Assembly (NCBI RefSeq): GCF_000382705.1
Contig: NZ_ARQE01000006.1
Coordinates: 1-64,000, forward strand
Direction of reading: 5' to 3'
From: Aureimonas ureilytica DSM 18598 = NBRC 106430
GTDB taxonomy: Bacteria; Pseudomonadota; Alphaproteobacteria; Rhizobiales; Rhizobiaceae
Length of the DNA stretch: 64,000 nucleotides
A program made the translations under genes and the position numbers. Below are positions 30,684-42,598 of the stretch, piece by piece. Numbering within the stretch: the first letter of the stretch is position 1; each line of letters starts with the position of its first letter. Under the pieces are notes generated by a model, which was not told the DNA's origin, made no database searches, and saw only the letters and a list, made by a program, of their open reading frames with translations.

Positions 30684-31565
30684 TCAGGCTCCGTGGATCT
30701 GACCGCCCCAGCCGCCCCAGACATAGACGGCGAAGAAGAGGAAGAGCCAGACGACGTCCACGAAATGCCAGTACCAGGCGGCGGCTTCGAAGCCGAAATG
30801 CTTGTGCGGCGTGAAGTGCCCCCGCACGGCCCGCAGAAGGCAGACGGCGAGGAAGATCACGCCGACGAAGACGTGGAACCCGTGGAAGCCGGTCGCCATG
30901 AAGAAGGTCGCGCCATAGATCGAGCCGCTGAACGCGAAGGGCGCATGAGCGTATTCGATGTACTGGACGAAGGAGAAGATCGCGCCGAGCGCCACCGTGA
31001 GCGCGAGGCCGGTGATCAGCGACTTGCGGTCGTCCTCCAGCATCGCGTGGTGCGCCCAGGTCACGGTCGTGCCGGACAGGAGCAGCGTGATCGTGTTGAA
31101 GAGCGGCAGATGGAGCGGGTCGAGAACCTCGATCCCCTTCGGCGGCCAGACGCCCCCCAGCGCCTGCGTGCGCGCCGCCTGGATCGCCTCGCCCGGGAAC
31201 AGGCTGGCGTCGAAGAAAGCCCAGAACCACGCCACGAAGAACATCACCTCCGAGGCGATGAACATGATCATGCCGTAGCGCAGGTGCATGGACACGACGG
31301 GCGTATGGGCGCCCTGCCGGCTTTCGCGGATCGTATCGGACCACCACGCGTACATCGTGTAGAGGACGATCGCGAGACCGACATAAAAGATCCAGGGCGT
31401 CGCGAAGTTCAGGCCGAACAGGAGGAAGGGCGTGCCCGCGTGAAAGCGGAACAGGCCGACGGCGCCGAACAGGAGAAAGAACGCGCCCAGCGAAGCCAGA
31501 GCCGGCCACGGGCTCGGATCGACCATGTGATAGTCGTGATGCTTCGTATGTGCCGTGTCGGCCAT
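30684..31565 (-). CDS. ctaE: Cytochrome c oxidase subunit III
   Basis: Seven-helix subunit III of aa3-type oxidase, 293 residues. Recognisable segments are HHDYHMVDPSPWP at the N terminus, MFFVAWFWAFFDASLFP, HHAMLEDDRKSL and the C-terminal FEAAAWYWHFVDVVWLFLF. The ATG at 31565 is chosen from the family start MADTAHTKHHDYH; the open frame continues far upstream without homology. It is the last gene before the terminator. Confidence 0.95.
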   Translation of the reverse strand: MADTAHTKHHDYHMVDPSPWPALASLGAFFLLFGAVGLFRFHAGTPFLLFGLNFATPWIFYVGLAIVLYTMYAWWSDTIRESRQGAHTPVVSMHLRYGMIMFIASEVMFFVAWFWAFFDASLFPGEAIQAARTQALGGVWPPKGIEVLDPLHLPLFNTITLLLSGTTVTWAHHAMLEDDRKSLITGLALTVALGAIFSFVQYIEYAHAPFAFSGSIYGATFFMATGFHGFHVFVGVIFLAVCLLRAVRGHFTPHKHFGFEAAAWYWHFVDVVWLFLFFAVYVWGGWGGQIHGA

Positions 31566-31642
31566 CGCTCTCCCCCTCGCTGCCGCCCTCGAACCGTCCC
31601 TGGCGGCCGGGACTTCACTGTCTTCGATTTGCCGGGTGTGCG

Positions 31643-32251
31643 CTAGAGGCGCCCGCTCGGCTTCGTTTCGCTTGCCGCGTCCGCCACCGGCGTCTTCTTC
31701 GGCTCGACCGGAAAGAAGGTGTAGGACAAGGTGATCGTCGGCAAGGTGCCGACATCGGCGTCGTCCAGGATCGCCGGATCGACGAAGAAGACGACGGGCA
31801 TGTCGACCTCTTCGCCCGACTTCAGTGTCTGATCCGTGAAGCAGAAGCACTGGATCTTGTTGAAATACGCTCCCGCCAGCAGCGGGGTCACGTTGAAGGT
31901 CGCACGAGCCGTGACCTCATGGGCGGACGTGTTCCGCACCCGGTAGGAGGTCTGGCGCGTTTCGCCGAGCCGCAGCGTGATCTCGCGCTCGTTCGGCTGG
32001 AAGGCCCAAGGCACGCTCGAGACGGCGTTGCTGTCGAAACGCACCTTCACTATCTGGTCCGATACGTGCGACGCGCCGACTTCGCTGCGCTGCGTCGTGC
32101 CGCCGTAGCCCGTGACCTGACAGAACAGCTGGTAGAGCGGAACGGACGCATAGGCGGCACCGAGCATGCCGCACACGAAGGCCGCACAGCCGAATGCCGT
32201 GACGCGGTAGCGCCGAAGCTTGCCGCCCTTATCGACCCCGGTCTCACGCAT
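31643..32251 (-). CDS. ctaG: Cytochrome c oxidase assembly protein CtaG/Cox11
   Basis: Delivers copper to the CuB site of CtaD. The 202-residue protein has one N-terminal membrane helix with YASVPLYQLFCQVTGYGGTTQ and the copper-binding pair in FNKIQCFCFTDQTL (CFC). The periplasmic domain is the expected beta-barrel-like fold. Its ATG at 32251 lies inside the end of the preceding small coxF-like gene (eight-base overlap). Confidence 0.95.
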   Translation of the reverse strand: MRETGVDKGGKLRRYRVTAFGCAAFVCGMLGAAYASVPLYQLFCQVTGYGGTTQRSEVGASHVSDQIVKVRFDSNAVSSVPWAFQPNEREITLRLGETRQTSYRVRNTSAHEVTARATFNVTPLLAGAYFNKIQCFCFTDQTLKSGEEVDMPVVFFVDPAILDDADVGTLPTITLSYTFFPVEPKKTPVADAASETKPSGRL

Positions 32252-32372
32252 GGTTACCCGCCATCTTGAACAGCGTCACGATGTAGAAGAGCACGACGAG
32301 AGCCGTCAGCGTGATGGCGATCGCCACCGACCGACGACGCTGAGACTGGCGTTCTTCCTGCGTCAGGCGCAT
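32244..32372 (-). CDS. CoxF-like small membrane protein of the oxidase operon
   Basis: A 42-residue protein with a charged N terminus (RLTQEERQSQRRR) and one membrane helix (about residues 16-37). ATG 32372 is chosen because GGAGAAGGA lies four to five bases upstream; ATG 32399 would add nine residues. A short one-helix gene of this kind sits between ctaB and ctaG in many Alphaproteobacteria and is called coxF; its role in oxidase assembly is unproven. It overlaps ctaG by eight bases. Confidence 0.8.
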   Translation of the reverse strand: MRLTQEERQSQRRRSVAIAITLTALVVLFYIVTLFKMAGNHA

Positions 32373-32401
32373 GTGATCCTTCTCCCCCTCGTCACCCATG
32401 G

Positions 32402-33334
32402 TCAGGCGACCCACAGGGCGACGACGCTTTCGCCGAGCAGAAGGGCGAAGAGCGCGAAGAGATAGAGGATCGAGAAGGCGAAGAGCTTCTTGGCCGGCAC
32501 CATGGCTGCATCGCCGTCCTGCATCCGCAGCACGAGCGCGGCGCGGCGCACGAATTCCAGGCCCAGCAGCACCGAGGCGACGCCATAGACCGGACCAGCG
32601 AAGCCGAGCGCCCAGGGCAGGACGCCGACGGGGACGAGGATCAGCGAATAGGCGAAGATATGCCGGCGGGTGGACCGCTCGCCGGCGACATTCGGCAGCA
32701 TCGGAATGCCCGCCGCGCCGTAGTCCTTCATCTTGAACAGCGCCAGCGCCCAGAAATGGGGAGGCGTCCAGAGGAAGATGATGAGGAAGAGGACGAAACT
32801 CTCGACCGAGACGCCACCCGTGACCGCCGCCCAGGCGACCATCGGAGGGAAGGCGCCGGCGGCCCCGCCGATCACGATGTTCTGCGCCGTGCGGCGCTTC
32901 AGACCCATCGTGTAGAACACGGCGTAGAAGGCGATGGTGAAGGCGAGAAACGCGGCGGCGAACCAGTTCGACGCGAGGCCGAGAAGCATCACCGACAGAA
33001 CCGAAAGAGACAGGCCGAAGGCCAGAGCGCCCCCCGGCGTGATCCGACCCGAGGGCACGGGCCGCCCGGCGGTGCGCTTCATGATGCGATCGATATCGGC
33101 GTCGTACCACATGTTCAGGGCGCCCGAGCCACCGGCGCCGAGCGCGATGGCCAGGAGCGACACGAAGCCGAGAACGGGGTGCATGTGGCCTGGGGCGGCG
33201 AGAAAGCCGGTGACGGCGGTCAGCACCACGAGCGACATCACGCGTGGCTTCAGAAGCTCCAGGAAGTCGCCCGGTTCGGCGAGACTGATCCCCGGACGAG
33301 CGGTCCGAATGGCCGTCGCGTCGATCGCACTCAT
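32402..33334 (-). CDS. ctaB: Protoheme IX farnesyltransferase (heme O synthase)
   Basis: UbiA-family enzyme that farnesylates heme B to heme O, the precursor of heme A. The 310-residue, roughly nine-helix protein has the prenyl-diphosphate motif [19 protein letters not shown] and the second Asp-containing loop around [21 protein letters not shown] 33334 is chosen because AGGAAC precedes it; a TTG further upstream is weaker. It is separated from ctaD by 117 bases holding two hairpins. Confidence 0.94.
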   Translation of the reverse strand: MSAIDATAIRTARPGISLAEPGDFLELLKPRVMSLVVLTAVTGFLAAPGHMHPVLGFVSLLAIALGAGGSGALNMWYDADIDRIMKRTAGRPVPSGRITPGGALAFGLSLSVLSVMLLGLASNWFAAAFLAFTIAFYAVFYTMGLKRRTAQNIVIGGAAGAFPPMVAWAAVTGGVSVESFVLFLIIFLWTPPHFWALALFKMKDYGAAGIPMLPNVAGERSTRRHIFAYSLILVPVGVLPWALGFAGPVYGVASVLLGLEFVRRAALVLRMQDGDAAMVPAKKLFAFSILYLFALFALLLGESVVALWVA

Positions 33335-33388
33335 GAAACGTTCCTGTTCATTGGCGAAGCGCGACAAGCCGCGCCTCGATCCGTCCGA

Positions 33389-33434
33389 TCGCCGGCCTCA
33401 TTCCGGCGAGCGATCCCGCCCGGAAGCGGGATCG
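33389..33434. other. Tandem hairpins between ctaD and ctaB
   Basis: Two adjacent perfect stems: TCGCCGG/CCGGCGA (33389-33395 with 33403-33409, seven-base loop) and CGATCCCGC/GCGGGATCG (33411-33419 with 33426-33434, six-base loop). They start 18 bases after the ctaD stop on the minus strand. No T tract follows. In this position they may protect the ctaC-ctaD message from 3' decay or partly attenuate ctaB. Confidence 0.55.
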
Positions 33435-33451
33435 ACCTTGTGGCCGCGCCG

Positions 33452-36024
<2,573 letters not shown>

Positions 36025-36332
36025 GAATCTCCCCCTCGTGGAAGCATATGAACCCGATCTGCCGAACGAATCATCGGCACCCGAATCCCGGTGAAACCTC
36101 CCAGGAATTCGAATGCCGCTAATGTGCAGCTAGAGCTTGGTTCAACCATGAAACCGCCGCCTTCGCAACAAGACGGCGCCACGCGCCGTTGCGACATAAG
36201 CGGGTCTGTGGCCGCGTTGCCTCCCTTGAGGCGTCGTCGGCGCGCGCCGTCTCGACGCCGCGCGCCGTCATGCTTTAACCTTTGCTTTCATTCTGACGCT
36301 GATTCCGGATGGCGTCGCACCGGGAAGACCCA
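36025..36332. promoter_or_regulatory. Divergent promoter region of the cta operon and ialB
   Basis: This 308-base gap must drive ctaC (minus) and ialB (plus). On the minus strand TTGAAC (plus coordinates 36140-36145) and TTAGCG 17 bases on could be -35/-10 elements. Nearer ialB, CGCGCGCCGTC is repeated directly at 36241-36251 and 36259-36269. No small gene with coding character was found. Confidence 0.35.
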
Positions 36333-36827
36333 ATGAAGACCCTCCTCGCCTCGGCCGCCGCCCTCCTGTTCATGATGCCCATGGCGGCGAAGGCACAAAC
36401 CGGAACGGTGAAATCGCAGCATGGCGCCTGGGCTGTGGTGTGCGACCAGCCGGCGGGCGCTGCGGGCGAGCAATGCGCGCTCCTGCAGAACGTCGTGGCC
36501 GAAGACCGGCCCGAGGTCGGGCTGTCGGTCCTTGCGCTGAAGACCGCCGACGGCAAGGCGCAGATCCTGCGGGTTCTCGCGCCGCTCGGCATTCTCCTGC
36601 CCAACGGCCTCGGTCTTTATGTGGACGGCAAGGATATCGGCCGCGCACAGTTCGTGCGCTGCTTCGAGGACGGGTGCTACGCCGAGGTCATTCTCGACGA
36701 CACGCTGCGCCAGACCCTGTCTACCGGCAAGGCCGCCACCTTCATCGTGTTCCAGACGCCGGAAGAGGGCATCGGCATTCCGGTCGAGCTGAACGGCTTT
36801 GCGGAAGGCTTCGCCGCCCTCCCCTGA
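36333..36827 (+). CDS. Invasion-associated locus B (IalB) family protein
   Basis: The 164-residue periplasmic protein starts with a signal peptide (MKTLLASAAALLF to AKA) and has the IalB core HGAWAVVCDQP, CALLQNVVAEDRPEVGLSVL, and RAQFVRCFEDGCYAEVILDD with paired cysteines likely disulfide-bonded. IalB is linked to erythrocyte invasion in Bartonella, but relatives occur in many free-living Hyphomicrobiales, where the function is unknown. ATG 36333 is preferred over 36309, having GGGAAGA upstream and a proper signal. Confidence 0.85.
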   Translation: MKTLLASAAALLFMMPMAAKAQTGTVKSQHGAWAVVCDQPAGAAGEQCALLQNVVAEDRPEVGLSVLALKTADGKAQILRVLAPLGILLPNGLGLYVDGKDIGRAQFVRCFEDGCYAEVILDDTLRQTLSTGKAATFIVFQTPEEGIGIPVELNGFAEGFAALP

Positions 36828-36933
36828 CCGTTCCCTGAGCGGCTCTCTTTGACGGCTCCGGCGTGAAACGCGGATGACAGGCGGCGGCGGCGTCCCTATC
36901 TGGAAGCCACGTCATCCCCTGCGGAGCCTTGCC

Positions 36934-38349
36934 ATGTCCCTTTCCCTCGTCGATCGCTTCGACATGTCCCGCGCGCAGCTCGAAGCGCTCGTTTCCGACA
37001 CGTTGCGGGGCGCCGACGATGGCGAGCTGTTTCTGGAATATCGCGAGCAGGAATCGCTCGTGTTCGACAATGGCCGTCTGAAGGCCGGCGACTTTTCCAC
37101 CGACCAGGGCTTCGGCCTGCGCTGCGTGGCGGGCGAAGCGATCGGCTACGCGCATGCGGGCGACCTGTCCGACGCGGCGCTTCGCCGCGCGGCCAGCACC
37201 GTGACGGCCGTGCGAACCGGCCATGAGGGTGTCGCGGCCGAAGCGCCGCGCGGCACGAATCGTCGTCTGTATGGCGACGAGAACCCGATCCCCACGCCGA
37301 GCTTCGAAGCGAAGGTCAAACTTCTCCAGGACATTGACAGCTATCTTCGCACGAAGGACGAAGAGGTGCGGCAGGTCAGCGTGTCCGTCGCCGCGCAATG
37401 GCAGGTGGTCGAGATCCTGCGCGCCGACGGGCAGTGGATGCAGGACACCCGCCCCATGGTGCGCGTGAACATCGCGGTCGTCGCCGGGCGCGGCAACCGG
37501 CAGGAGACCGGATCGGCGGGAGCGGGCGGACGGCTCGGCTTCGACGGGTTCATCGCGGTCGATCGCTGGCAGGCTCTGGCCGACGAGGCGCTGCGCTGCG
37601 CGAAGGTCAATCTGGAAGCGGTCGCCGCGCCCGCCGGAACCTTCGACATCGTCCTCGCCGCCGGCTGGCCGGGCGTCATGCTGCATGAAGCCGTGGGCCA
37701 CGGGCTGGAGGGCGACTTCAACCGCAAGAAGACGTCCGCCTTCTCCGGCCTTCTCGGCGAGAACGTCGCCGCCAAGGGCGTGACCGTCGTGGACGACGGC
37801 ACGATCACCGAGCGTCGCGGATCGCTGACGATCGACGACGAGGGCACGCCGACCAACCGCACCGTGCTGATCGAGGACGGCAAGCTCGTCAACTATATGC
37901 AGGACCGCCAGAACGCGCGCCTGATGGGCATGGAGGCGACCGGCAACGGACGGAGGCAGTCCTACGCCCATGCGCCGATGCCGCGCATGACCAACACGAT
38001 GATGCTGGCCGGCTCGCACGCGCCGGCGGAAATCCTGGAATCCGTGAAGGACGGCATCTACTGCGTTTCCTTCAACGGCGGTCAGGTGGACATTACCTCG
38101 GGCAAGTTCGTCTTCAACTGCACCGAAGCCTACCGCCTGCGCGACGGGAAGGTCGGCGAGCCCCTGAAGGGCGTCATGCTCATCGGCAACGGGCCGGACG
38201 CGATGCACCGCGTGTCCATGGTCGGCAACGATCTCGAACTCGACGCCGGGATCGGCAATTGCGGCAAGGCCGGCCAATGGGTGCCGGTCGGCGTCGGCCA
38301 GCCGCATCTGCGCATGGATCAGATCACCGTGGGCGGAACGGAAGCCTGA
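36934..38349 (+). CDS. tldD: Metalloprotease TldD
   Basis: TldD with TldE (PmbA) forms a protease that matures peptides such as microcin B17 and CcdA. The 471-residue protein has the zinc-binding motif HEAVGHGLEGD (HExxxH, about residue 253) and the C-terminal GICYVSFNGGQVDITSG-type block near residue 370, here DGIYCVSFNGG. Length is normal. TldE is not in the window, as is common. ATG 36934 has GGAG about nine bases upstream. Confidence 0.93.
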   Translation: MSLSLVDRFDMSRAQLEALVSDTLRGADDGELFLEYREQESLVFDNGRLKAGDFSTDQGFGLRCVAGEAIGYAHAGDLSDAALRRAASTVTAVRTGHEGVAAEAPRGTNRRLYGDENPIPTPSFEAKVKLLQDIDSYLRTKDEEVRQVSVSVAAQWQVVEILRADGQWMQDTRPMVRVNIAVVAGRGNRQETGSAGAGGRLGFDGFIAVDRWQALADEALRCAKVNLEAVAAPAGTFDIVLAAGWPGVMLHEAVGHGLEGDFNRKKTSAFSGLLGENVAAKGVTVVDDGTITERRGSLTIDDEGTPTNRTVLIEDGKLVNYMQDRQNARLMGMEATGNGRRQSYAHAPMPRMTNTMMLAGSHAPAEILESVKDGIYCVSFNGGQVDITSGKFVFNCTEAYRLRDGKVGEPLKGVMLIGNGPDAMHRVSMVGNDLELDAGIGNCGKAGQWVPVGVGQPHLRMDQITVGGTEA

Positions 38350-38397
38350 ACGGCGCCGACCGGGCGGAAGCGAGGCCTTCCTCCCTCCCCTCTTTCT

Positions 38398-39018
38398 TTA
38401 AGGGTTGAGCCGCGTCGCGGCCCACTCCCCGCTCTCGTCCTTCAGGAGACGATAGCTGTCATGAAGACGGAAGGCGCCGTCCTGCCAGAACTCGAACTGG
38501 ACGGGAATGACGCGCAAGCCGGACCAGTGCGGCGGGCGCGGAATGTCATCGCCGGGAAAGCGGCGATCGAGTTCCGCGACGCGCTGTTCCAGCTCCTCGC
38601 GCGAGGCGAGCGGCCGGGATTGCTGCGAGGCCCAGGCGCCAAGACGGCTGACCCGCGCGCGGGTCTGGAAATAAGCGTCGGCCTCCGCATCGCTGACGGT
38701 CTCGACCGTGCCGCGCACCCGCACCTGACGGCGCCGGGACTTCCAATGGAAGAGGAGTGCCGCCTTGCGCTGGCCGAGCAGTTCCTCCCCTTTCCGACTC
38801 TCGAAATTCGTGTAGAACACGAAGCCACGGGCATCGACGCCCTTCAGGAGCACCGTTCTCACATCGGGCAATCCATCCGCGTCCACGCTCGCCAACGACA
38901 TGGCGTTGGGATCGTTGAGTTCGGTGCTTTCCGCCTCGCGGAGCCAGATCTCGAAGGCCGCGAACGGATCGGCCGGCAACTCGGTTTCACCAAACGTTAA
39001 GGCCGTTTTGAGCATCAT
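38398..39018 (-). CDS. pdxH: Pyridoxamine 5'-phosphate oxidase
   Basis: FMN enzyme that makes PLP from PNP or PMP. The 206-residue protein has the expected FMN and substrate blocks: [57 protein letters not shown] and the C-terminal [15 protein letters not shown] and WAATRLNP. It is divergent from a lipoprotein gene, 72 bases apart. Confidence 0.95.
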   Translation of the reverse strand: MMLKTALTFGETELPADPFAAFEIWLREAESTELNDPNAMSLASVDADGLPDVRTVLLKGVDARGFVFYTNFESRKGEELLGQRKAALLFHWKSRRRQVRVRGTVETVSDAEADAYFQTRARVSRLGAWASQQSRPLASREELEQRVAELDRRFPGDDIPRPPHWSGLRVIPVQFEFWQDGAFRLHDSYRLLKDESGEWAATRLNP

Positions 39019-39090
39019 TCCCGCACTCTCCTGTTCCCGTTTCGGCTTCGTAGAACCGAACGAACCGAACGGTAAAGGTTAAACGGCGAC

Positions 39091-39516
39091 ATGCACGGGA
39101 TTTGGAAGGCCCTGGCGGCGACTTGCGCTCTGACGCTTCTGGGCGGCTGCACCGTGATATCGGGTGCGGCGCTGGAGGAAGCGGCCAAGGTCGATCACTC
39201 GCTCCACACGGCATCCGTGAAGCCGGACGAGTCCCTTCCGTCGCCGGAGACGCAGTCCGACGGGCTGACCGTGCGCAACGCCGTGTCGGCGGCCAATCTC
39301 GATCGCGCTTCGGCCGAGCCTCTGGCCTGGAGCAACACCGATACGGGCGCGACCGGCACGATCACCGGCATTCAGGAAACGCGCGCCGGCGACCAGATCT
39401 GCCGCAGCTTCAAGACCTCGCGCCAGCGATTCGACGGCGTCGCCGTCTACAATGGCGAGGCCTGCACGCGCGGCAGCGGGGAATGGACGCTGACCCGCTT
39501 CAACGAGGGCGGCTGA
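39091..39516 (+). CDS. RT0821/Lpp0805-type surface lipoprotein
   Basis: A 141-residue lipoprotein with lipobox LGGC (Cys20) and, in the C-terminal half, LAWSNTDTGATGTITGIQ, CRSFKTSRQRFDGVAVYNGEACTR and WTLTRF, the signature of the RT0821/Lpp0805 (17-kDa-antigen-like) surface protein domain. Function unknown. The usual glycine-zipper part of the 17-kDa antigen is missing. Two copies of GAACCGAAC (39053-39070) lie just upstream in the shared promoter region with pdxH. Confidence 0.82.
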   Translation: MHGIWKALAATCALTLLGGCTVISGAALEEAAKVDHSLHTASVKPDESLPSPETQSDGLTVRNAVSAANLDRASAEPLAWSNTDTGATGTITGIQETRAGDQICRSFKTSRQRFDGVAVYNGEACTRGSGEWTLTRFNEGG

Positions 39517-39695
39517 GCCGTTTCGGCCGACTCAGCGCGCATCCGCACGGCATTTCGGCGCGTAAATCGCGAAAAATGCGGGACTTCATTTCTTTTCCGA
39601 CTCTCGCCATATAGCGGTCAACGCCAATCGAAAGCCGGTTGCGCCGAGCCGGATGGCTTCGCGCGCCCAAGCATCAGACAGGATTCCGACACTCC

Positions 39696-40643
39696 ATGCG
39701 CGACCCCTATACCGTTCTCGGCGTCGCCAAGACCGCCACGGAAAGCGAGATCAAATCCGCCTTCCGCAAGCTCGCCAAGAAATACCATCCCGACGCCAAT
39801 GCGGACGACCCCTCCGCCGCCTCCCGCTTCAACGAGGCCAATCAGGCCTACGAGATTCTCGGCGACAAGGAAAAGCGCGAGAAGTTCGACAACGGCGAGA
39901 TCGACGCGGAGGGCAAGCCGAAGTTTCAGGGCTTCGGCGGGTTCGGTGGCGGCGCGGGCGCGGGCGGTAATCCGTTCGGCCAGACGCGGGGCACGGGCGG
40001 CGGGTTCGACTTCCGGAACGGCGGCGCCGAGTTCGGCGAGGGCATCTTCTCGGACTTCTTCGACCAGGCCTTCGGCGGCCGCAAGGCGGGCCGGGCCGGC
40101 GGGGGGTTCTCCTCGGCGCGCAACGGCGCCACCAAGGGCGAGGACATCAACGCGACGCTGCGCGTGCGCCTCGAAGACGTCGTGTCGGACGAAAAGGTCG
40201 AGGCGGTGTTTCCGACCGGCAAGCGACTCGCCATCCGGCTGCCGGAAGGCGTCGAGGATGGGCAAGTGATCCGCCTGCGCGGCCAGGGCCAGCCGGCGCC
40301 GGTCGCGGGCGGCCAGCCGGGCGATGCGCTGGTGACGATCCAGTTCGTCGATCACGCCCGCTTCAGCGTCGAAGGCCGCGACCTCGTGGCCGAACAGACC
40401 GTCGAGTTGGAAGACGCGGTTCTGGGCGGGCGAATCACGATCGACACGCTGGAAGGCCGGGTCGCGACGAAGATCCAACCCTGGACCAACACCGGCAAGA
40501 CGTTGCGGTTGAAAGGAAAAGGCCTGACGCGGAAAGATGGCGGGCGCGGCGATATTCTCGTCTCGCTGGTCGTGTCGCTTCCCGCCTCACCCGACCCGGA
40601 TCTGGTCGCGCTCATGCAAAAGCATCGCGACGCGAGGGGCTGA
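39696..40643 (+). CDS. DnaJ/CbpA-like co-chaperone without zinc fingers
   Basis: The 315-residue protein has a J domain (MRDPYTVLGVAKTATESEI, HPD at 31-33) that stimulates DnaK, a Gly/Phe-rich linker (about residues 75-135) and the two C-terminal substrate-binding barrels (about 155-310, with LPEGVEDGQVIRLRGQGQP). The CxxCxGxG zinc fingers of DnaJ are absent, so it is a type II/CbpA-like J protein. It precedes fabI, as in many related genomes. Confidence 0.9.
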   Translation: MRDPYTVLGVAKTATESEIKSAFRKLAKKYHPDANADDPSAASRFNEANQAYEILGDKEKREKFDNGEIDAEGKPKFQGFGGFGGGAGAGGNPFGQTRGTGGGFDFRNGGAEFGEGIFSDFFDQAFGGRKAGRAGGGFSSARNGATKGEDINATLRVRLEDVVSDEKVEAVFPTGKRLAIRLPEGVEDGQVIRLRGQGQPAPVAGGQPGDALVTIQFVDHARFSVEGRDLVAEQTVELEDAVLGGRITIDTLEGRVATKIQPWTNTGKTLRLKGKGLTRKDGGRGDILVSLVVSLPASPDPDLVALMQKHRDARG

Positions 40644-40764
40644 TCGGGCCACGCGTTTGCGACGCGGCGGGTGAAGGAAGCGTCAGGCAAGCTTGCTGGT
40701 CTGGGTTGCCTATGCCATACCGCCGCCGCAATAAGGTCTGTCGGAATCGAACAGGAGCGGCACC

Positions 40765-41583
40765 ATGGTTGAATCGGTCGGCCTCATGAAGGGCAAGCGC
40801 GGCCTCATCATGGGCGTCGCGAACAATCGCTCGATCGCCTATGGCATCGCCAAGGCCTTGGCCGACCAGGGCGCCGAAATCGCCCTCACCTATCAGGGCG
40901 ACGCGCTGCGCAAGCGCGTCGAGCCGCTGGCGGCCGAACTTGGCGCCTTCGTCTGCGGTCACTGCGATGTCGGCGACGCCGCCACGATCGACGCCTGCTT
41001 CAAGGCGCTCGAAGAGAAGTGGGGCAAGATCGACTTCCTCGTCCACGCCATCGGCTTCTCCGACAAGGACGAGCTGACCGGCCGCTACGTCGATACGAGC
41101 GAAGCCAATTTCAACAAGACCATGAACATCTCGGTCTATTCCTTCACGGCGGTCGCCCAGCGCGCCGAGAAGTTGATGACCGACGGCGGCTCGATGCTGA
41201 CGCTGACCTATTACGGCGCCGAGAAGGTCATGCCGAACTACAACGTCATGGGCGTCGCGAAGGCCGCGCTCGAGGCGAGCGTGAAGTATCTGGCGGTCGA
41301 TCTCGGCCCGAAGAACATCCGCGTCAACGCCATCTCGGCCGGTCCGATCAAGACGCTGGCCGCCTCCGGCATCGGCGACTTCCGCTACATTCTGAAGTGG
41401 AACGAGTACAACGCGCCGCTCCGTCGCACGGTGACGATCGAGGAAGTGGGCGATGTCGGCCTGTACCTCCTGTCCGACCTCTCGCGGTCCGTCACCGGCG
41501 AGGTGCATCACGCCGATTCCGGCTACCATGTCGTCGGCATGAAGGCTGTGGACGCGCCCGACATTTCCGTCGTCAAGGACTGA
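40765..41583 (+). CDS. fabI: Enoyl-[acyl-carrier-protein] reductase (NADH) FabI
   Basis: Final reduction of type II fatty-acid elongation. The 272-residue short-chain dehydrogenase homologue has GVANNRSIAYGIAKAL (NADH binding), the catalytic Tyr159 and Lys166 in NYNVMGVAKAALE with the FabI Y-x6-K spacing, and AISAGPIKTLAASGI. GGAG lies seven to eight bases before ATG 40765. It is followed by a histidine phosphatase ten bases on. Confidence 0.95.
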   Translation: MVESVGLMKGKRGLIMGVANNRSIAYGIAKALADQGAEIALTYQGDALRKRVEPLAAELGAFVCGHCDVGDAATIDACFKALEEKWGKIDFLVHAIGFSDKDELTGRYVDTSEANFNKTMNISVYSFTAVAQRAEKLMTDGGSMLTLTYYGAEKVMPNYNVMGVAKAALEASVKYLAVDLGPKNIRVNAISAGPIKTLAASGIGDFRYILKWNEYNAPLRRTVTIEEVGDVGLYLLSDLSRSVTGEVHHADSGYHVVGMKAVDAPDISVVKD

Positions 41584-41593
41584 TCCCTTCCCC

Positions 41594-42187
41594 GTGACGC
41601 TGCCGCTTCTTTATCTCTGCCGCCACGGTCAGACCGACTGGAATGCCGAACGCCGCCTTCAGGGCCAGAGCGACATTCCGCTGAACAGCTATGGGCAGGG
41701 TCAGGCTCGCCGCAACGGACGCTATCTGCGCAACGTGCTCGGCGCCTCGGGCTTCGAGTTCGACTTCCTGTCGAGCCCGATGCAGCGCGCGGCCGACACG
41801 ATGCGCATCATCCGTCGCGAGATGGGTCTCGACCCGGAGGCCTTCGCGACCGACGAGCGGCTTCGGGAAATCCATTTCGGGGATTGGCAGGGCTACACGC
41901 TCAAGGAGCTTGCAGCCTCGGAACCGGCCCTCGTGGAAATTCGGCACGCGGACAAGTGGAACTTCCTGCCGCCCGGTGCGGGCGCGGAAACCTACGAAGC
42001 TCTGGCGGAGCGGGTCGCGCCCGTCTTCGAGAGCTTGGAGCGGCCGTCCATCGTCACGGCCCATGGCGGCGTGACGCGCGCCTTCCTTCAGCGCTTCGTC
42101 GGCCTGTCGCGCAGCGAGGCGGAAACGCTGGATATTCCGCAGGATCGCATCCTGCGCTTCGACCGGGGCGAGTTCGCCTGGGTCTGA
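41594..42187 (+). CDS. Histidine phosphatase family protein (phosphoglycerate-mutase-like)
   Basis: The 197-residue protein starts at GTG 41594 and has the phosphohistidine motif CRHGQTDWN (Arg10, His11), LSSPMQRAADT, REIHFGDWQG with the acid/base Glu, and TAHGGVTRAFLQ with the second catalytic His. This branch covers phosphatases of several small substrates; the target here is not known. It lies ten bases after fabI, likely co-transcribed. Confidence 0.9.
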   Translation: MTLPLLYLCRHGQTDWNAERRLQGQSDIPLNSYGQGQARRNGRYLRNVLGASGFEFDFLSSPMQRAADTMRIIRREMGLDPEAFATDERLREIHFGDWQGYTLKELAASEPALVEIRHADKWNFLPPGAGAETYEALAERVAPVFESLERPSIVTAHGGVTRAFLQRFVGLSRSEAETLDIPQDRILRFDRGEFAWV

Positions 42188-42199
42188 GGTGTCCCCGTC

Positions 42200-42424
42200 T
42201 CAGGCGAGCGGTTCGTGGATGATGTGGACTTCCATCCCCGGTCGGATCGCCTCGACACCGAGATCCTTCGGCAGAAGATAGACCTGACCGTCGCTGAGCT
42301 TCAGCACCTCCCCTTCGTGATCGACCTTGTCCACCACTCCGCCCGTTTCCTCGGCCTGCGCCGAAATGCTCATGGAAACGGAAAGCACGGAGCAGGCGAA
42401 GAAGGCGACGATACGTCGGGTCAT
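42200..42424 (-). CDS. DUF1344 small exported protein
   Basis: A 74-residue product with a signal peptide ending at AQA and a compact beta-rich domain GVVDKVDHEGEVLKLSDGQVYLLPKDLGVEAI characteristic of DUF1344 proteins of Hyphomicrobiales. Function unknown. It is convergent with the histidine phosphatase and divergent from aroC, with 174 bases upstream for the promoters. Confidence 0.8.
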   Translation of the reverse strand: MTRRIVAFFACSVLSVSMSISAQAEETGGVVDKVDHEGEVLKLSDGQVYLLPKDLGVEAIRPGMEVHIIHEPLA

Positions 42425-42598
42425 GGGCGCGGATCTCTCGGACGGACGGTGCGGGGCGATTCGTCGGACAATTTAGAAGAATTCGATCCCGATTGTGGTT
42501 TTTATCGGCCCGAACGCAGCGAAGCGAGGTCCGATTTGACGCGCCCGGTTAGCAGGTCGTAAACGAGCCCACCGCCTTTCCATCGGACCTGTCGCATC

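Noticed and set aside
36025-36332. Small RNA or hidden gene in the ctaC-ialB gap
   Set aside because: No frame with coding character and no convincing stem with a terminator was found.
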